Assembly (NCBI GenBank): GCA_021432635.1
Contig: MU270029.1
Coordinates: forward strand, 1-64,000
Source of the DNA: Thozetella sp. PMI_491
Lineage: Eukaryota > Ascomycota > Sordariomycetes > Chaetosphaeriales > Chaetosphaeriaceae
Reading direction: 5' to 3'
Length of the DNA: 64,000 nucleotides
The number at the start of each line of letters is the position of its first letter. Position 1 is the stretch's first letter. Of the stretch, positions 45,369-55,636 are shown piece after piece. Under the pieces are notes generated by a model. That model was not told the DNA's origin. It was given only the letters and a program-made list of their open reading frames with translations, and searched no databases. A program made the position numbers and the translations under genes.

Positions 45369-46647
45369 GTGATAAAGCAATCAGCCAGGGAAAGATCCAG
45401 GACTTCTCGCACTCATGTCTTTACTTGGGGCTCTCCGTCAATGAGGAGATACTAGCCACCGTGATTGAACCCGTCACTCTACTATATAGATGGACCTTAA
45501 AGATCAATAGGAAAGAAAAAGAATATGAAATATTCGGGTGTGACTGCGATTCGCAACCGAGGTCGGCATGGTCGTTCGAGAAGCAACTCAAACAGAAATA
45601 AGTGGTCAGCTCACCCACAGCCATCCTGCTCAAGCTACTGCAAACCAAATTCCGGACCCGAGTGGTCGGGAGGAAGCCAGGCTAGAAAGAACCAGAGCTC
45701 TCCGGTAAGGTAACCTGTGCGTCATCGGGGACAGCTTGCGAAGCCGCACTTGGGTCGCTTCCTGGGCAGACACATCGAGCGTTGCTGGGTCTTCCCCTCC
45801 CAGCCTCGGTAGCCACAAATCGCGGAGAGTGTGGCGGGAGCAAGCAAGCACATCGTTTGCTACGGAGTAGACACCGCGGCCAAGCTGCGGAGACGAGGGC
45901 TGGGACGGGTGATAAGAGGAAGTTGAGTGGATCGCCGCCACCCCGTGGGGAATGGAAGACCATGCGTTAGCTTTCTGCACGCTTTAATTGGTACCGGTCC
46001 CCTTCCCGTACTTCATACAATACAACCCCTGTTTGTCTGTCTGTTTGTTTGTTAGCGTGGGAACTACAAAGCCACTGCCTTCATATGAAAAGTGTTTAAT
46101 CTAGATACAGGGGAGTTCACAGGACCAACAGGGAGCCAAATGGGTCAAGAACAAGCCTCCAGGACTGGTTAACGGCCTTCAAGCTTTCATGCCTGGCCGG
46201 CCTCTGTGTTGTACCAAGCTAACAATCATACAGGGGGGTGGATATGCGGGAGGGTAGGTTCACGACAGGGGAGCGTCGGACTAGAGTCCGAAATTTGCTG
46301 ATAGCTGGCGCGGAAGGACTTTCGCTGCCTAAGGTTATCGAATCTCGGAGCCAATTGATTAATTTAGGTCCTATATCTCCATGGCATGACTCATCATCTA
46401 GATAAGTCCCTAAAGATAAACGGCTCGGTGTCTGCGCTGGAGGCGAGTGTTGCTGCATCCAGTTTGTGGAGCCCGAGCTCGAAGCCCGAGATAAGCAAAA
46501 ACAGGTCGAATGTTTTGAGCAAATTAAGAAGAGAAAAAATGCCATGTCTCCATAAGATAGTAAGATAGGGTATATTCGTATCAATCGCCGCCCACTGCCC
46601 GTGCCGAGTTTCCAGGCCCCAAGCGCCAAGCCACACCGCCGCTCGCT
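45369..46647. other. Intergenic region
   Basis: 1.28 kb. A short TGTC/TTTG microsatellite lies at about 46027-46053. Open frames at 45630-45980 on both strands look fortuitous. It holds 3' flanks of two convergent genes. Confidence 0.45.
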
Positions 46648-48942
46648 CTATTGGAAGAAATCCGGCTCGAAATTGAACAAGTCCATATCGTCTAAGTGCA
46701 TGGCGGCATAGTCGATCCGCTCGAACTGAAAGTCGCGAGGCGAGGACTTGTACACCATCTCTTCGACAAGCGTGAGTATGGCCCGGTGGACGTGCTGTAG
46801 CTTGAGGCCCAAGATGTAGCCGTCCATCTTGCGCCTCAGATCGTCCGGGAAGCTGTAGGTGGTGCTACCAGCCGACACTACCGACGTCGAGAGTAGGGAC
46901 TCTCTGTATACGTCCGGAAGCTGGACGCCTGAAAATATGGCGTCCGCGAGGCACTGATATGACTGATTGAAGACGCTCGCTTCGGGCCATTTGTTGGCGA
47001 AGCGAGACATGGTGGTGAGACAGCTCCGGATACCGTCGAGGCTCTCTGGTGCTTGGAACACCGGAGTTCGAAGCACCAAAGGGGTTATCCAATAGCAATA
47101 TAATAACATGACGCCGACGCGAAACTGGTATAATAACTGGTTCGTGTACGTCAGCCAAGTCGCGAGAGAACAAGTGAGTGCAATCCGTATCCGTAGAGGA
47201 GATGACTCACTGAAGACCATGTCCAATAAACCGAGTCCTTTTCCTGCGAGGCTTGGAATGTCCGACACGCCTCGCTGCAGGCCTGCACCAGCTGCGCAAG
47301 ATCCTGGACACTCATGGTCGAGGGCTGGTCCTGCATCAAAATAGAAACGCTGTAGTCGTACAGCTTGGAGAGCGACTGAATGTTGTGGTACAGCGGGCCG
47401 CTTCCTGGTTGGGAATGTCCCACGGCAGAGATGCCCTCCTTCCACTGGTTGAGCTCTTCCTTCAGCCCGGTCCGGCACCACTCGCGGAACGGATCTGCCG
47501 GGTCGAGGCTCTTTAATTTTCGGTTGTAGTGTCGTATCTTGGATTGGATACACCGTAGCTGGAATAAGTGATCGAATACCGTATAATGTACCTTCTGTAC
47601 CCTCATGCGGGTCGTGTACTCAAATATCTGTATCGTGTTAACAGCCTGGAACCAATACTTTGGATCCAGTGCTTCGAGAACTCACCTTCTCGTCTAGGAA
47701 GCTAAAGCAATGAGATTCGGGGTACGTCCAGCCCGAGGAAATGACCTCGTTGATGATGTGACAGCTCATGATGGTGTGCCTTCTGAGCTGCTGCTCAGCG
47801 TAACCTTCACTACTGGGGTGGCCACTGAGGCTCTCGTTACGTTCGTGTTCCGTCATGAGGCTCCCGCAGTGCATGGTCATGAGGTTCAGGGTGCTGTAGA
47901 GCGAGCTCGGCGAAGGGCCGTGCAAGTAGAACACCAACAATAACAGCGCGGCCTGGGTTCTCACCAGCGCCGAGGGGTGAGACATGACGTGGCAAAAGTA
48001 GTTGCGGATGGCCCCGTCGTGGACACTCGAGGCATGCGAGAAGTGCACGCGGTCAAGGCGTGAATAGCCGCAGAGCAGGGCCCCCACGGCAATGACGATG
48101 CGCAACGTGAATTGCTGTGGAGGCTCCAGCTGCGCATGCATGCCGTGCATCTTCCAGAGCTTGAAGAACTCGTGCCAGGAGTGCTCGTTAAGGAAAGACC
48201 ACTGCGGTTGGATGTGCTGGAAATACATATTGGCGTACTGATCCATCCAGTCCTCGCCGATGTTGGCCATGCTGTCCTTGCTGGGCATCATCAGGCCGTC
48301 GACGAACGCATAGGTCGGCTGGGTGGGCCGCGACATAGAGGACGGGAGGCTTCCGGCGATGGATGGCATTCTCTGCGCGGAGAGGCTTGCGGGGGCTGCC
48401 ATGCCGCCCTGCCCTGCCGCGCTTCCTCCCTGGGACGTGGAGAGCAAGGCGAGGTCCGAACCCCCGGCGTCGGGTGATGTCTGTGCTACGGATGCGTCCG
48501 GAGCCGGGTGTCGGGATGACGACACCCCATCGTCGCAGCTGCTGACGAAGGGAGAGGGGTAGCTGTCGTCCCCGCTGGCCTCGGGGTACGCAAGGGCCGG
48601 GCCTGGTCCGAGCCCTTCCCGGAGGTGGCGATTTTGAGAATGCAGGTCGCCCGCAGCCGAGTTCGGCGCCGATGCAACCGTGGTCGACCCGGAGGCCCCG
48701 GGTGTATGGAGCGACCCCTGAAGCTGCTGGATGCGAGCCTCGAGCTTGGCGAGATAGGCAATGGGGACTGTTGCGAACTTGTCCGACTTGTTAGAGCCAA
48801 ACTGCACGCATTCGGTCCCGCTCTTCCGGCACTCTCCACAGACGGGCACGGCATGGTCGCATCTCTTCTTTCGTCTCCGGCAGCGGGTGCATGCGATGCT
48901 TCTTGGCGCCTTCGCCTGCTCCTGTAAGCCTGGCTCGCTCAT
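46648..48942 (-). CDS. Zn2Cys6 fungal transcription factor
   Basis: Three exons are inferred (48942..47686, 47627..47211, 47136..46648), all phase 0, giving 720 aa; the joins read LDEKIFEYTTR and WTWSSLLYQFRV. The N-terminus holds a complete zinc binuclear cluster (C18, C21, C28, C35, C38, C45: ACTRCRRRKKRCDHAVPVC), then a linker and a short coiled coil (YLAKLEARIQQLQGSL) for dimerisation on CGG half-sites. A Ser/Pro-rich linker leads into a fungal-specific transcription-factor domain (WSFLNEHSWHEFFKLWKM). The C-terminus is acidic and hydrophobic (DDMDLFNFEPDFF), as in activation domains. The target pathway is unknown and no obvious catabolic partner is adjacent. Confidence 0.92.
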
Positions 48943-49701
48943 TGCTGGGGCGAGGAGCGTTGATTGGCGTTTTTGACCACGGTACGCGCCTCCAGTTGTC
49001 CGGCTGTCTTGATGAATTTGCCCAAAGGCGTGGATGGTGGAAGTCTCCGACTGGAAACCTACCCGGGACTGGGCCGTACGACACCTGCGGGGCTCTCAAC
49101 TGTCGATTGCAGTTGGTCCCAGGGAGAGGTCACCCGAGAAAAGATCGTTAGCTGAAGATAACGAAGAGGGGCGGCGGCTCTAGGTTGGCGGGCCAGGGTC
49201 GTGTGCTTTTCCCCACAGCTGCGCTGACTCGCGTAGGTGCACGCTAGAGCTCTACCCCGTCTTTTAGAGCAACGGAGACCTTCATCATCTAGGGTCCAAG
49301 AGCATGCCATTCCCCAGAAGGCGAAGGGTCGTGGCGGGATACCTTGGACATATCTTTGATAGTGGACGAGAATCTAGGCTTGAAGTCGGCCCCGTCCCGG
49401 CCCGTCCAGGGGTCGCAATCATGTTAGTGCGCTGCGGCTGGGATGAGGTTGGGCACCACCGCCACTCGTCAAAACCAAGACATCCATTTGGGGCAAAGGG
49501 GTCAGCCAAACCGAACGCTTTGACCCAATTCTTCCCGCATGGGGGATTGCATTGCGGTAGTTAAAAAAGGATCCACAGAGCATTTCGCACTAAATCGTGA
49601 GGCACGGTAGTTATATATAAGGTATATATAACTACCTTGGATCTATACCCAAGATACCATGGGCCGTCATAGAAAGTAATCTGTATTCTTTGTCTGTAAG
49701 C
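48943..49701. promoter_or_regulatory. Intergenic region upstream of the regulator
   Basis: About 760 nt holding the regulator's promoter and the 3' flank of the membrane-protein gene, including the perfect inverted repeat listed separately. Confidence 0.45.
49606..49636. repeat. Perfect 14-bp inverted repeat with 3-nt loop
   Basis: GGTAGTTATATATA, then AGG, then TATATATAACTACC: every base of the two arms pairs. It lies about 65 nt beyond the stop codon of the membrane-protein gene at 49702. It could form an RNA hairpin in the 3' UTR or a DNA cruciform, or be the relic of a small palindromic element. No second copy was noticed in the window. Confidence 0.85.
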
Positions 49702-50245
49702 CTAGGCGTGTTTTGCCTTCTCCTCACCCAGGGGTCCAAAAGCCCCCAGCAGCGTCAACAGTCTGACTACGTTGAACCCTACGGGTAATACTATCCTGGC
49801 CCACATCAAAGCATTCCACTGGCTCGGATCCCAGAAGTAGTCCGTGCCGACTCCATAATATATGGCATAGAGATACAAACTCTCCAATATTATGTTGGCA
49901 GCCACAGTCCACCGAAAAACGGAAACGCTCTTGTTAACCCATACTAAGATAAGCAGGGCCGGTGCCGCCCCGAACTGAAAATTGGAAGTCGTGAGAATGA
50001 GTACGCGGGTGTGCAGGTCTAGCTCATAGGATGCGGGCAGTGGCTTGTTCGGCAGGTGGTCGTCGAGGAATCTTATCGGGTCGACAAGAGCCAGCAGAGC
50101 CGAGATGGCTCTGCAAAGACAGCGGTCAGCTTAGCCCGCATGATGGGGTTCTTGGTCTGGGCTAGCCATCGCTGACTTACATAATGGCAGGGTCGATGAC
50201 CCCGAGAATGATACGGGGGATAATGGGGAGGAAGTGGCGTCCCAT
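49702..50245 (-). CDS. Small four-helix membrane protein of unknown function
   Basis: Two exons are inferred (50245..50181, 50110..49702), giving 157 aa. The first exon reads MGRHFLPIIPRIILGVIDPA and the join falls in PAIMAISALLALVDP (GTAAGT donor, TTTGCAG acceptor). Four hydrophobic segments are seen: around the start, VLILTTSNFQFGAAPALLIL, FRWTVAANIILESLYLYAIY and WARIVLPVGFNVVRLLTLLG. The topology and the conserved-looking WDPSQWNALMWARI stretch resemble small uncharacterised fungal integral membrane proteins. No catalytic motif is visible. Confidence 0.75.
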
Positions 50246-51414
50246 CGTGGGTTAATACAATACAATAGTCGTCGAAACCCTCCAAAAAAACTCCAATGTA
50301 GCAGTGCAATAGCGGCTTTATTTTCACCGCACAACTTCCCAAGGTAAGCGGGGGCAGAGGATGGATTGGCGCAAGTTTGGAAGGAGATAGAAAATGAAAC
50401 AAATATGGCCGTGGAAAGCCGGTCCCTCATATACCAGTACCGTGATACCTACCTAGGTATTTGTTCCCAATCCACTAACTACGTTACCTGATGAGTGATA
50501 TTGGCTCGTAAGCGCTAAGGCTAATTGTGGAGACAAGACGTGCCGAATTTCTCCTTGCAGGCATGCTCTTGATTGCCAGTGGCCCGTTCGTAACTCGTAA
50601 AGTCTCATATCCCACCCCGCTATTCTGACGGAGCCTGAGACTTCCGAACAAGCCTTGCCATTTTATGGGTTCAATGCAGCTAAAACGCGATTGGACGAAT
50701 ATTAGCACTGCTGACATCAAGCCCCGTTGCGGGAATATGTTGTGTGGTAGAAGAATATGTGTAACACTTATAGTTCCGTGAGTAACCTTCTTCTAACCCT
50801 TTGCCGCTAACCAGAGAAAGAACGAGGCAGCTAGCTTGCACAACGGAGGCTTGAGAATGGGTCAGATAAGACCAGGAGTTTTTAAGACAAGTGAATGCTC
50901 CTTGGATTGCTGCTAAAACTGTGCTGCCATTGATCCGCAACGCTAGCAAATGATATTACAAGAAACAACTGTGCGATCGGTTATCATAATTGCCTGCTAG
51001 CACATTCTCAAATTTACCGTGTATCCACAACTTCCGAAGTGGTTCCGTATTGAGAGCAGAAACAGTATGCCTAGATTGAAATATAATACATAATGCTTTA
51101 AGCCGTGTACGCAGCAGATCCTTGCGAGTCGGTGCCTTGCTTCGCTTTGGATAGTTCGAGAAAGAAGAAGAGGTTAGACACTCATAAAGACATGCAGGAA
51201 AGCGGAAAGGCTGAAGACCAATGCCCAACTATGTGACTAAGGTATGAGAGAAGAGCGCGAGCACCACTGGCAAGCTCATCAATTCACCTCAGACAAGGCG
51301 GTTGTTCAAGATGCCAAGTCACGACTTCATCATGCTAGCAGAGAAATTGGTATTTGAAAAGTATAGCTAACATAGTCTACAACTTGAGCGACTGATTTGA
51401 ACCCCAAATGTAGA
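50246..51414. other. Intergenic region
   Basis: 1.17 kb, AT-richer, between the membrane-protein start and the 3' end of the aldolase. Short frames on the minus strand have no recognisable content. Confidence 0.45.
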
Positions 51415-52392
51415 TCACGCCACTTTGCTTAGGTTGGCCGCACCCACAGCCGCAAAGATCTCCGCATCGGCACCCTTCTCTAACGGCAACAATGGAGACC
51501 GAACCGTAGCGTGCTTAAGAATACCGCGAGCTACCAAAGCATGCTTTAGCGCAACAGTTCCTTCCATGTGAGAACCCCGATGGTAGACGGCCTTCGTCAC
51601 TGGCAACAGAGTGTCGTGGATGGCTCGAGCCCTGGGATAGTCCTTGGCCTTTCCGGCCCGGATCAGCTCGCTCAACAGCTCTGGGGCGATGTTCCCATAT
51701 CCAACCAACATGCCGTCCACGTCGAACGCTGTGTGGAGTAGATACTCGTCATGGCATGTCAAGATTTGGAGATCAGGTCGCTGCTTGCGGATGACGGGGA
51801 TCTCGGTGTCCCACCGACGCATGTTACGCACTCCATTCTTCATGGCGAAAACACCAGGCTGAGCCGAGATGTCCAGCATCGTCTGCAGGCTGTAGGTAGC
51901 CTTGGTGTTGTCTGGGTATTGAAACAGGATTAAAGGCAGGCCGCTGTGCTCATATACGCGCTTGTATCGGTCCTGGGGCGCTCCGGGCTGGTAGCCAAAC
52001 CGAAGCCAGCCGTGGGACGGGTAGAGCAGGCCGGCCGCTGCGCCAGCGTCCTTTGCTCGCTTGGCTTCGATGGCTGCTACCTCAGTTCCCTCCCCCGTGA
52101 TTCCTGCGATGATGGGTATTTTGTTGTCGACAGATTTGACGAAAGCCTTGATCACTTCGACCTGCTCGTCGATGGTCAAGAAGGTGCCTTCTCCGGCATG
52201 GCCAAGCACAACAAGGCCTTTGACGTCAGGGAAGGATCCTAGCCAAGACCCTAGCCTTTGAATAGCATCGTAATCAACGCTTCCATCTTCGTTAAAGGGG
52301 GTGACAGGTGCGGGGGTGAGGCCTCGCATGTCGAAGCCTACACCGTGGCTGTTGCCCCCCTGGGCAGATCCGTTGACTCCGTTCGTGGCCAT
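51415..52392 (-). CDS. Dihydrodipicolinate-synthase (DapA) family aldolase/lyase
   Basis: A single exon of 325 aa; the start MATNGVNGSAQ at 52392 is the first Met that fits the family. The TIM-barrel DapA family is clear: MRGLTPAPVTPFNEDGSVD at the front, GHAGEGTFLT for the pyruvate-carboxylate-binding loop, Tyr159 in LFQYPD and the Schiff-base lysine Lys185 in VFAMKNGVRNM. Fungi make lysine through 2-aminoadipate, so this is not a lysine-biosynthesis enzyme. Known fungal relatives include 2-keto-3-deoxy-sugar-acid and 4-hydroxy-2-oxoglutarate aldolases, which cleave to pyruvate or a related keto acid. It diverges from an organic-anion transporter, and the promoter between them has three CCCGGATTT motifs, suggesting a substrate-inducible catabolic module. 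Confidence 0.9.
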   Translation of the reverse strand: MATNGVNGSAQGGNSHGVGFDMRGLTPAPVTPFNEDGSVDYDAIQRLGSWLGSFPDVKGLVVLGHAGEGTFLTIDEQVEVIKAFVKSVDNKIPIIAGITGEGTEVAAIEAKRAKDAGAAAGLLYPSHGWLRFGYQPGAPQDRYKRVYEHSGLPLILFQYPDNTKATYSLQTMLDISAQPGVFAMKNGVRNMRRWDTEIPVIRKQRPDLQILTCHDEYLLHTAFDVDGMLVGYGNIAPELLSELIRAGKAKDYPRARAIHDTLLPVTKAVYHRGSHMEGTVALKHALVARGILKHATVRSPLLPLEKGADAEIFAAVGAANLSKVA

Positions 52393-53021
52393 TGCGTTAA
52401 AGAAAAGAAAAAAAGGTTTGGTTTTTGGTATTATTAATTGTCTTGAAGGCGAATAAATCTTTGGATGACATGAACGTGCTGGCCTGGTCATGTACGAGGG
52501 CATTATATACATGATCGCATGGAAAATGATCCTCTGGGGTTACAATAGTAGGGGGTGCTTCTCCGCATATCCGGACCTTCTAACGCGACCCCGGATTTCC
52601 CTTTTTCTCATCCCCAGGACATGGTTGTCTGAAAGCTCGCGGATTTAGAAACTGTCAATTGGAGCCACTGGTCACGTTATAGGAATCCGAGCTCCATGCC
52701 CGGATTTCTTGTTAGCTCAGGTGTCTGAACCTGGGTTCTAGGCCGTGGCCCTGACTCGTGCACAGCGATGGTGGAACCATCCCCACGATCCATCGTGAGA
52801 TGCGGAGCAAAGTCCGGAGAGACCCCGGATTTGGTCGCTAGGCTGTTTTGACTTTGCTGGCTTCCCCAGAATTCTCGACAAGAACTTAAGACTTCGTTCC
52901 CCAGGATGGAAGCGACCACTCTCGGCTTATAAGTTCCCAACCTCTTGTCGGGACAGTTCTCTCGCGCTTTATCTTTCGCATACGAACACCGCATCCTGCA
53001 GCAACCTTTCGCCAACCCAAC
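52393..53021. promoter_or_regulatory. Divergent promoter with CCCGGATTT motifs
   Basis: 629 nt between the aldolase (-) and the transporter (+). CCCGGATTT occurs three times, at 52590-52598, 52699-52707 and 52824-52832, all in the same orientation. The same core is repeated upstream of the Zn2Cys6 gene at 55637. CGG is the half-site read by Zn2Cys6 proteins, so these are candidate operators. Confidence 0.6.
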
Positions 53022-54903
53022 ATGACCATTCAATCCCGCCTACAAGATATCTCCGGATTGGATGGGATCAAAGGAGACGAGGCTGGGGCCATGCATAAGG
53101 AGCAGGCGCTTGTGTCAGGCGGGTTGTCCCAAGACGATCTGGATTTCCTCTCCAATTTCCCTGAAGAGAAGAGGAAGAAGGTCCTTGCCAAAGTTGATGT
53201 AAGTCGATCCTCAAGACACCCGCTTGTTTGCGGTGGATCACCTGCTGAACAGAAGGGCATAGCTTCGAGTGATACCACTTTTACTCTTCCTGTATCTTTT
53301 GGCGTACCTGGATAAAACCAACATTGGTACGATGCTTACACTAGCAGCCCTCTTCGAGTCCTTGGAATTAGTTTCTAACGATCTCCCAAAGGCAATGCCC
53401 AGATTGAGGGTCTCTCAAAAGATTTAAGGTTGGATGGCATACAGTACAATGTAGCATTGTCGATATTCTTCATCCCATATGTTCTAGCCGGTAAGCATTT
53501 CTCTACTTTTTGCTCGCCATATTCTTCGGGAGGAAGAAAACCCTTGTACTAATGGTCCGCATTGGCAGAGGTCCCGAGCAATATGCTGCTAGACAAGGTT
53601 GCCCGGCCGTCATGGTATCTTGGAGCTCTTGTGGCTCTTTGGGGAATTATTATGACCTGTACTGGCTTTGTACAGAATTACGGGGGCCTGGTTGCGATTA
53701 GGTTCTTCCTCGGGCTTTTCGAGTACGTCCTCCCGCCCAAAGTATTCTGGTGGTGCAATCCGCATAACGGCTTCTAACCATCGTCTAGGGCCGGATTCTT
53801 CCCCGGCGCAATTCTCCTCATATCGAAATGGTATCTTCCAGACGAGACTCAACAGCGCATCGCTCTGCTATACACATCAGCCGCCACCGGAGGCGCCTTT
53901 TCGGGCCTGCTGGCATTCGGAATTGTCAAGATGGACGGAGCTGGTGGACTGGCAGGCTGGCGATGGGTGAGACCTCCAGAACGCTATTGGACTGAACGAA
54001 TTTCCTAACTGTCGATGGTTACAGATCTTCATCCTTGAAGGAATCTTCACAGTTGTCATGGGCGTTGGCGCCGCCCTGCTTCTCCCCGACTCTCCGGGGC
54101 TCTCCGGCGGCTGGCTCGAGCCAGAAGAGATTCGCTATCTCGAACTTCGTCAAGTCTCGAGGAGAATCGCGCGGCCAGGAGACTACCGCGAGAAGCATTT
54201 CGACCTGAAGGCGCTCCTTGCAGTGCTTACCGATTGGAAGATGATCCCGCTCATCTTCGCGAACTGGTCCAACGCCGTGCCCAACTACGCCCTCAAGTTC
54301 ACCTTGCCGACGATTGTCAGCAGCATGGGATTCCAGTCCGCCAACGCTCAGCTCCTGACCATCCCTCCGTATGCATGCGGTGCCATCTCGTCCTATATCC
54401 TGTCCGTGCTTGCTGACCGATATAAGTGGCGCATGCCGTTTATTGTCGGGCCGCAGCTATGCGTCATTACCGCGTTTGCAGTCCTCTTTTCCAAGGCAGA
54501 ACAGATTCGCTCCAACATCGCTCTCTGCTACTTCGGCGTGTGCCTGGCCTGCTTTGGCATGTATCCCATCTTTCCTGGAGTCAACGCCTGGAATGTGGCA
54601 AACCAGGCCGGCGCCGCCAAACGCGCCGCCAGCATCGGGTTCCTCGTTGCCATGGGCAATGCTGGCGGAGTCATCGGGAGCTATATCTACAAATCAAACG
54701 AGGCGCCGAAGTATCCCACGGGGTATGGCACGTCTTTGGCGTTTGCCGCTACGGGCATTGTGGCGGCGCTTAGTCTTGAGTTCCTGCTGTGGAGGAGCAA
54801 TAAGCGCCATGAAGGGAAAGAGGACGAGATCCGGGCCAAGTATTCGGATGAGGAGCTGGAGGAGATGGGCGATAGAAGTCCGCTTTACAAGTATGCCCTG
54901 TGA
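53022..54903 (+). CDS. MFS transporter, anion:cation symporter (Tna1/Dal5) family
   Basis: Six exons are inferred (53022..53198, 53263..53326, 53392..53490, 53569..53722, 53789..53966, 54025..54903), giving 516 aa. The joins restore KVDLRVIPLLLFLYLLAYLD, DKTNIGNAQIEGLSKDL, VLAEVPSNMLLDK, GLFEAGFFPGAI and AGWRWIFILEGIFT, all family landmarks. The central loop (EIRYLELRQVSRRIARPGDY) and the cytosolic C-tail (YSDEELEEMGDRSPLYKYAL) are typical of nicotinate/tartrate/allantoate-type permeases. It is more distant from the two other transporters in the window. Placed head-to-head with a DapA-family aldolase, it probably imports that pathway's substrate, such as a sugar acid or carboxylic acid. Confidence 0.92.
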
Positions 54904-55636
54904 TTGGATCTTGATCAAGGGGTCGTGGAGTGGTTTCTTGTTTTGTCATCAAGTCGACAGCTATCTCCGCAGAAACAGACACGAAGACTATTGTTTTTCT
55001 TCCAACTGCCAGACTTCAAGCGTATTCTGAACTAGTTATGCACGTTATTTGCGCACATTTCGGGCTGAATTCCATCGTTTCATGGACTCCAATCCAGGAG
55101 CAAGATGGGTATCTAGTACCAGCGAGAAGATCTACGGGTCCGCTCGTGTAGACAGGGCAACTGGACAGCGAAGGGTCAAAGACAAGATCAGAATACTAGG
55201 GAAGGTAGACAACCCGAGGGAAGGTACACAACCCGTGGCCCCAAGTGATGGGCAGAGAACAGGTTACCTTTGACTAAGGTGGTTCAAACACATTTGATCC
55301 TGCTCGTGCAATTAGTGAACACTTCCCCCGCAATCCGGTTCCGCTGGGGCGGAACCACCGGCATAACACTAGACCTGCGCTAGCCATCCCAAGTCTTAGC
55401 GCAATGCCCAGCTGAAGATTGGGGTAATTAGTAGGCGCTGTTCGACGAACCATGAACCCTTTGACCCCGCACCGATCCCGTGGCACAAGCCGCGTGTTTG
55501 CCCGGATTTCCCCTCTCCCGGATATCAGGGGAATGTCAAGCCCTCGGAAGCCCGGATTCCTAGCTCCCCGGATATTCATCCTCCATCGTCTCTATATCCC
55601 TTTCCGTCCACGCTCGCCCAGCACACTGGAGACAGT
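54904..55636. promoter_or_regulatory. Regulator promoter with CCCGGAT repeats
   Basis: 733 nt upstream of the Zn2Cys6 gene. Four CCCGGAT(T/A)(T/C) motifs crowd into 75 bp: 55501-55509 (TT), 55517-55525 (AT), 55551-55559 (TC) and 55567-55575 (AT), 60-135 nt before the ATG. They come as two pairs with 16-nt start-to-start spacing. An imperfect palindrome with GGTTCCGC and GCGGAACC arms lies at about 55327-55345. Confidence 0.65.
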
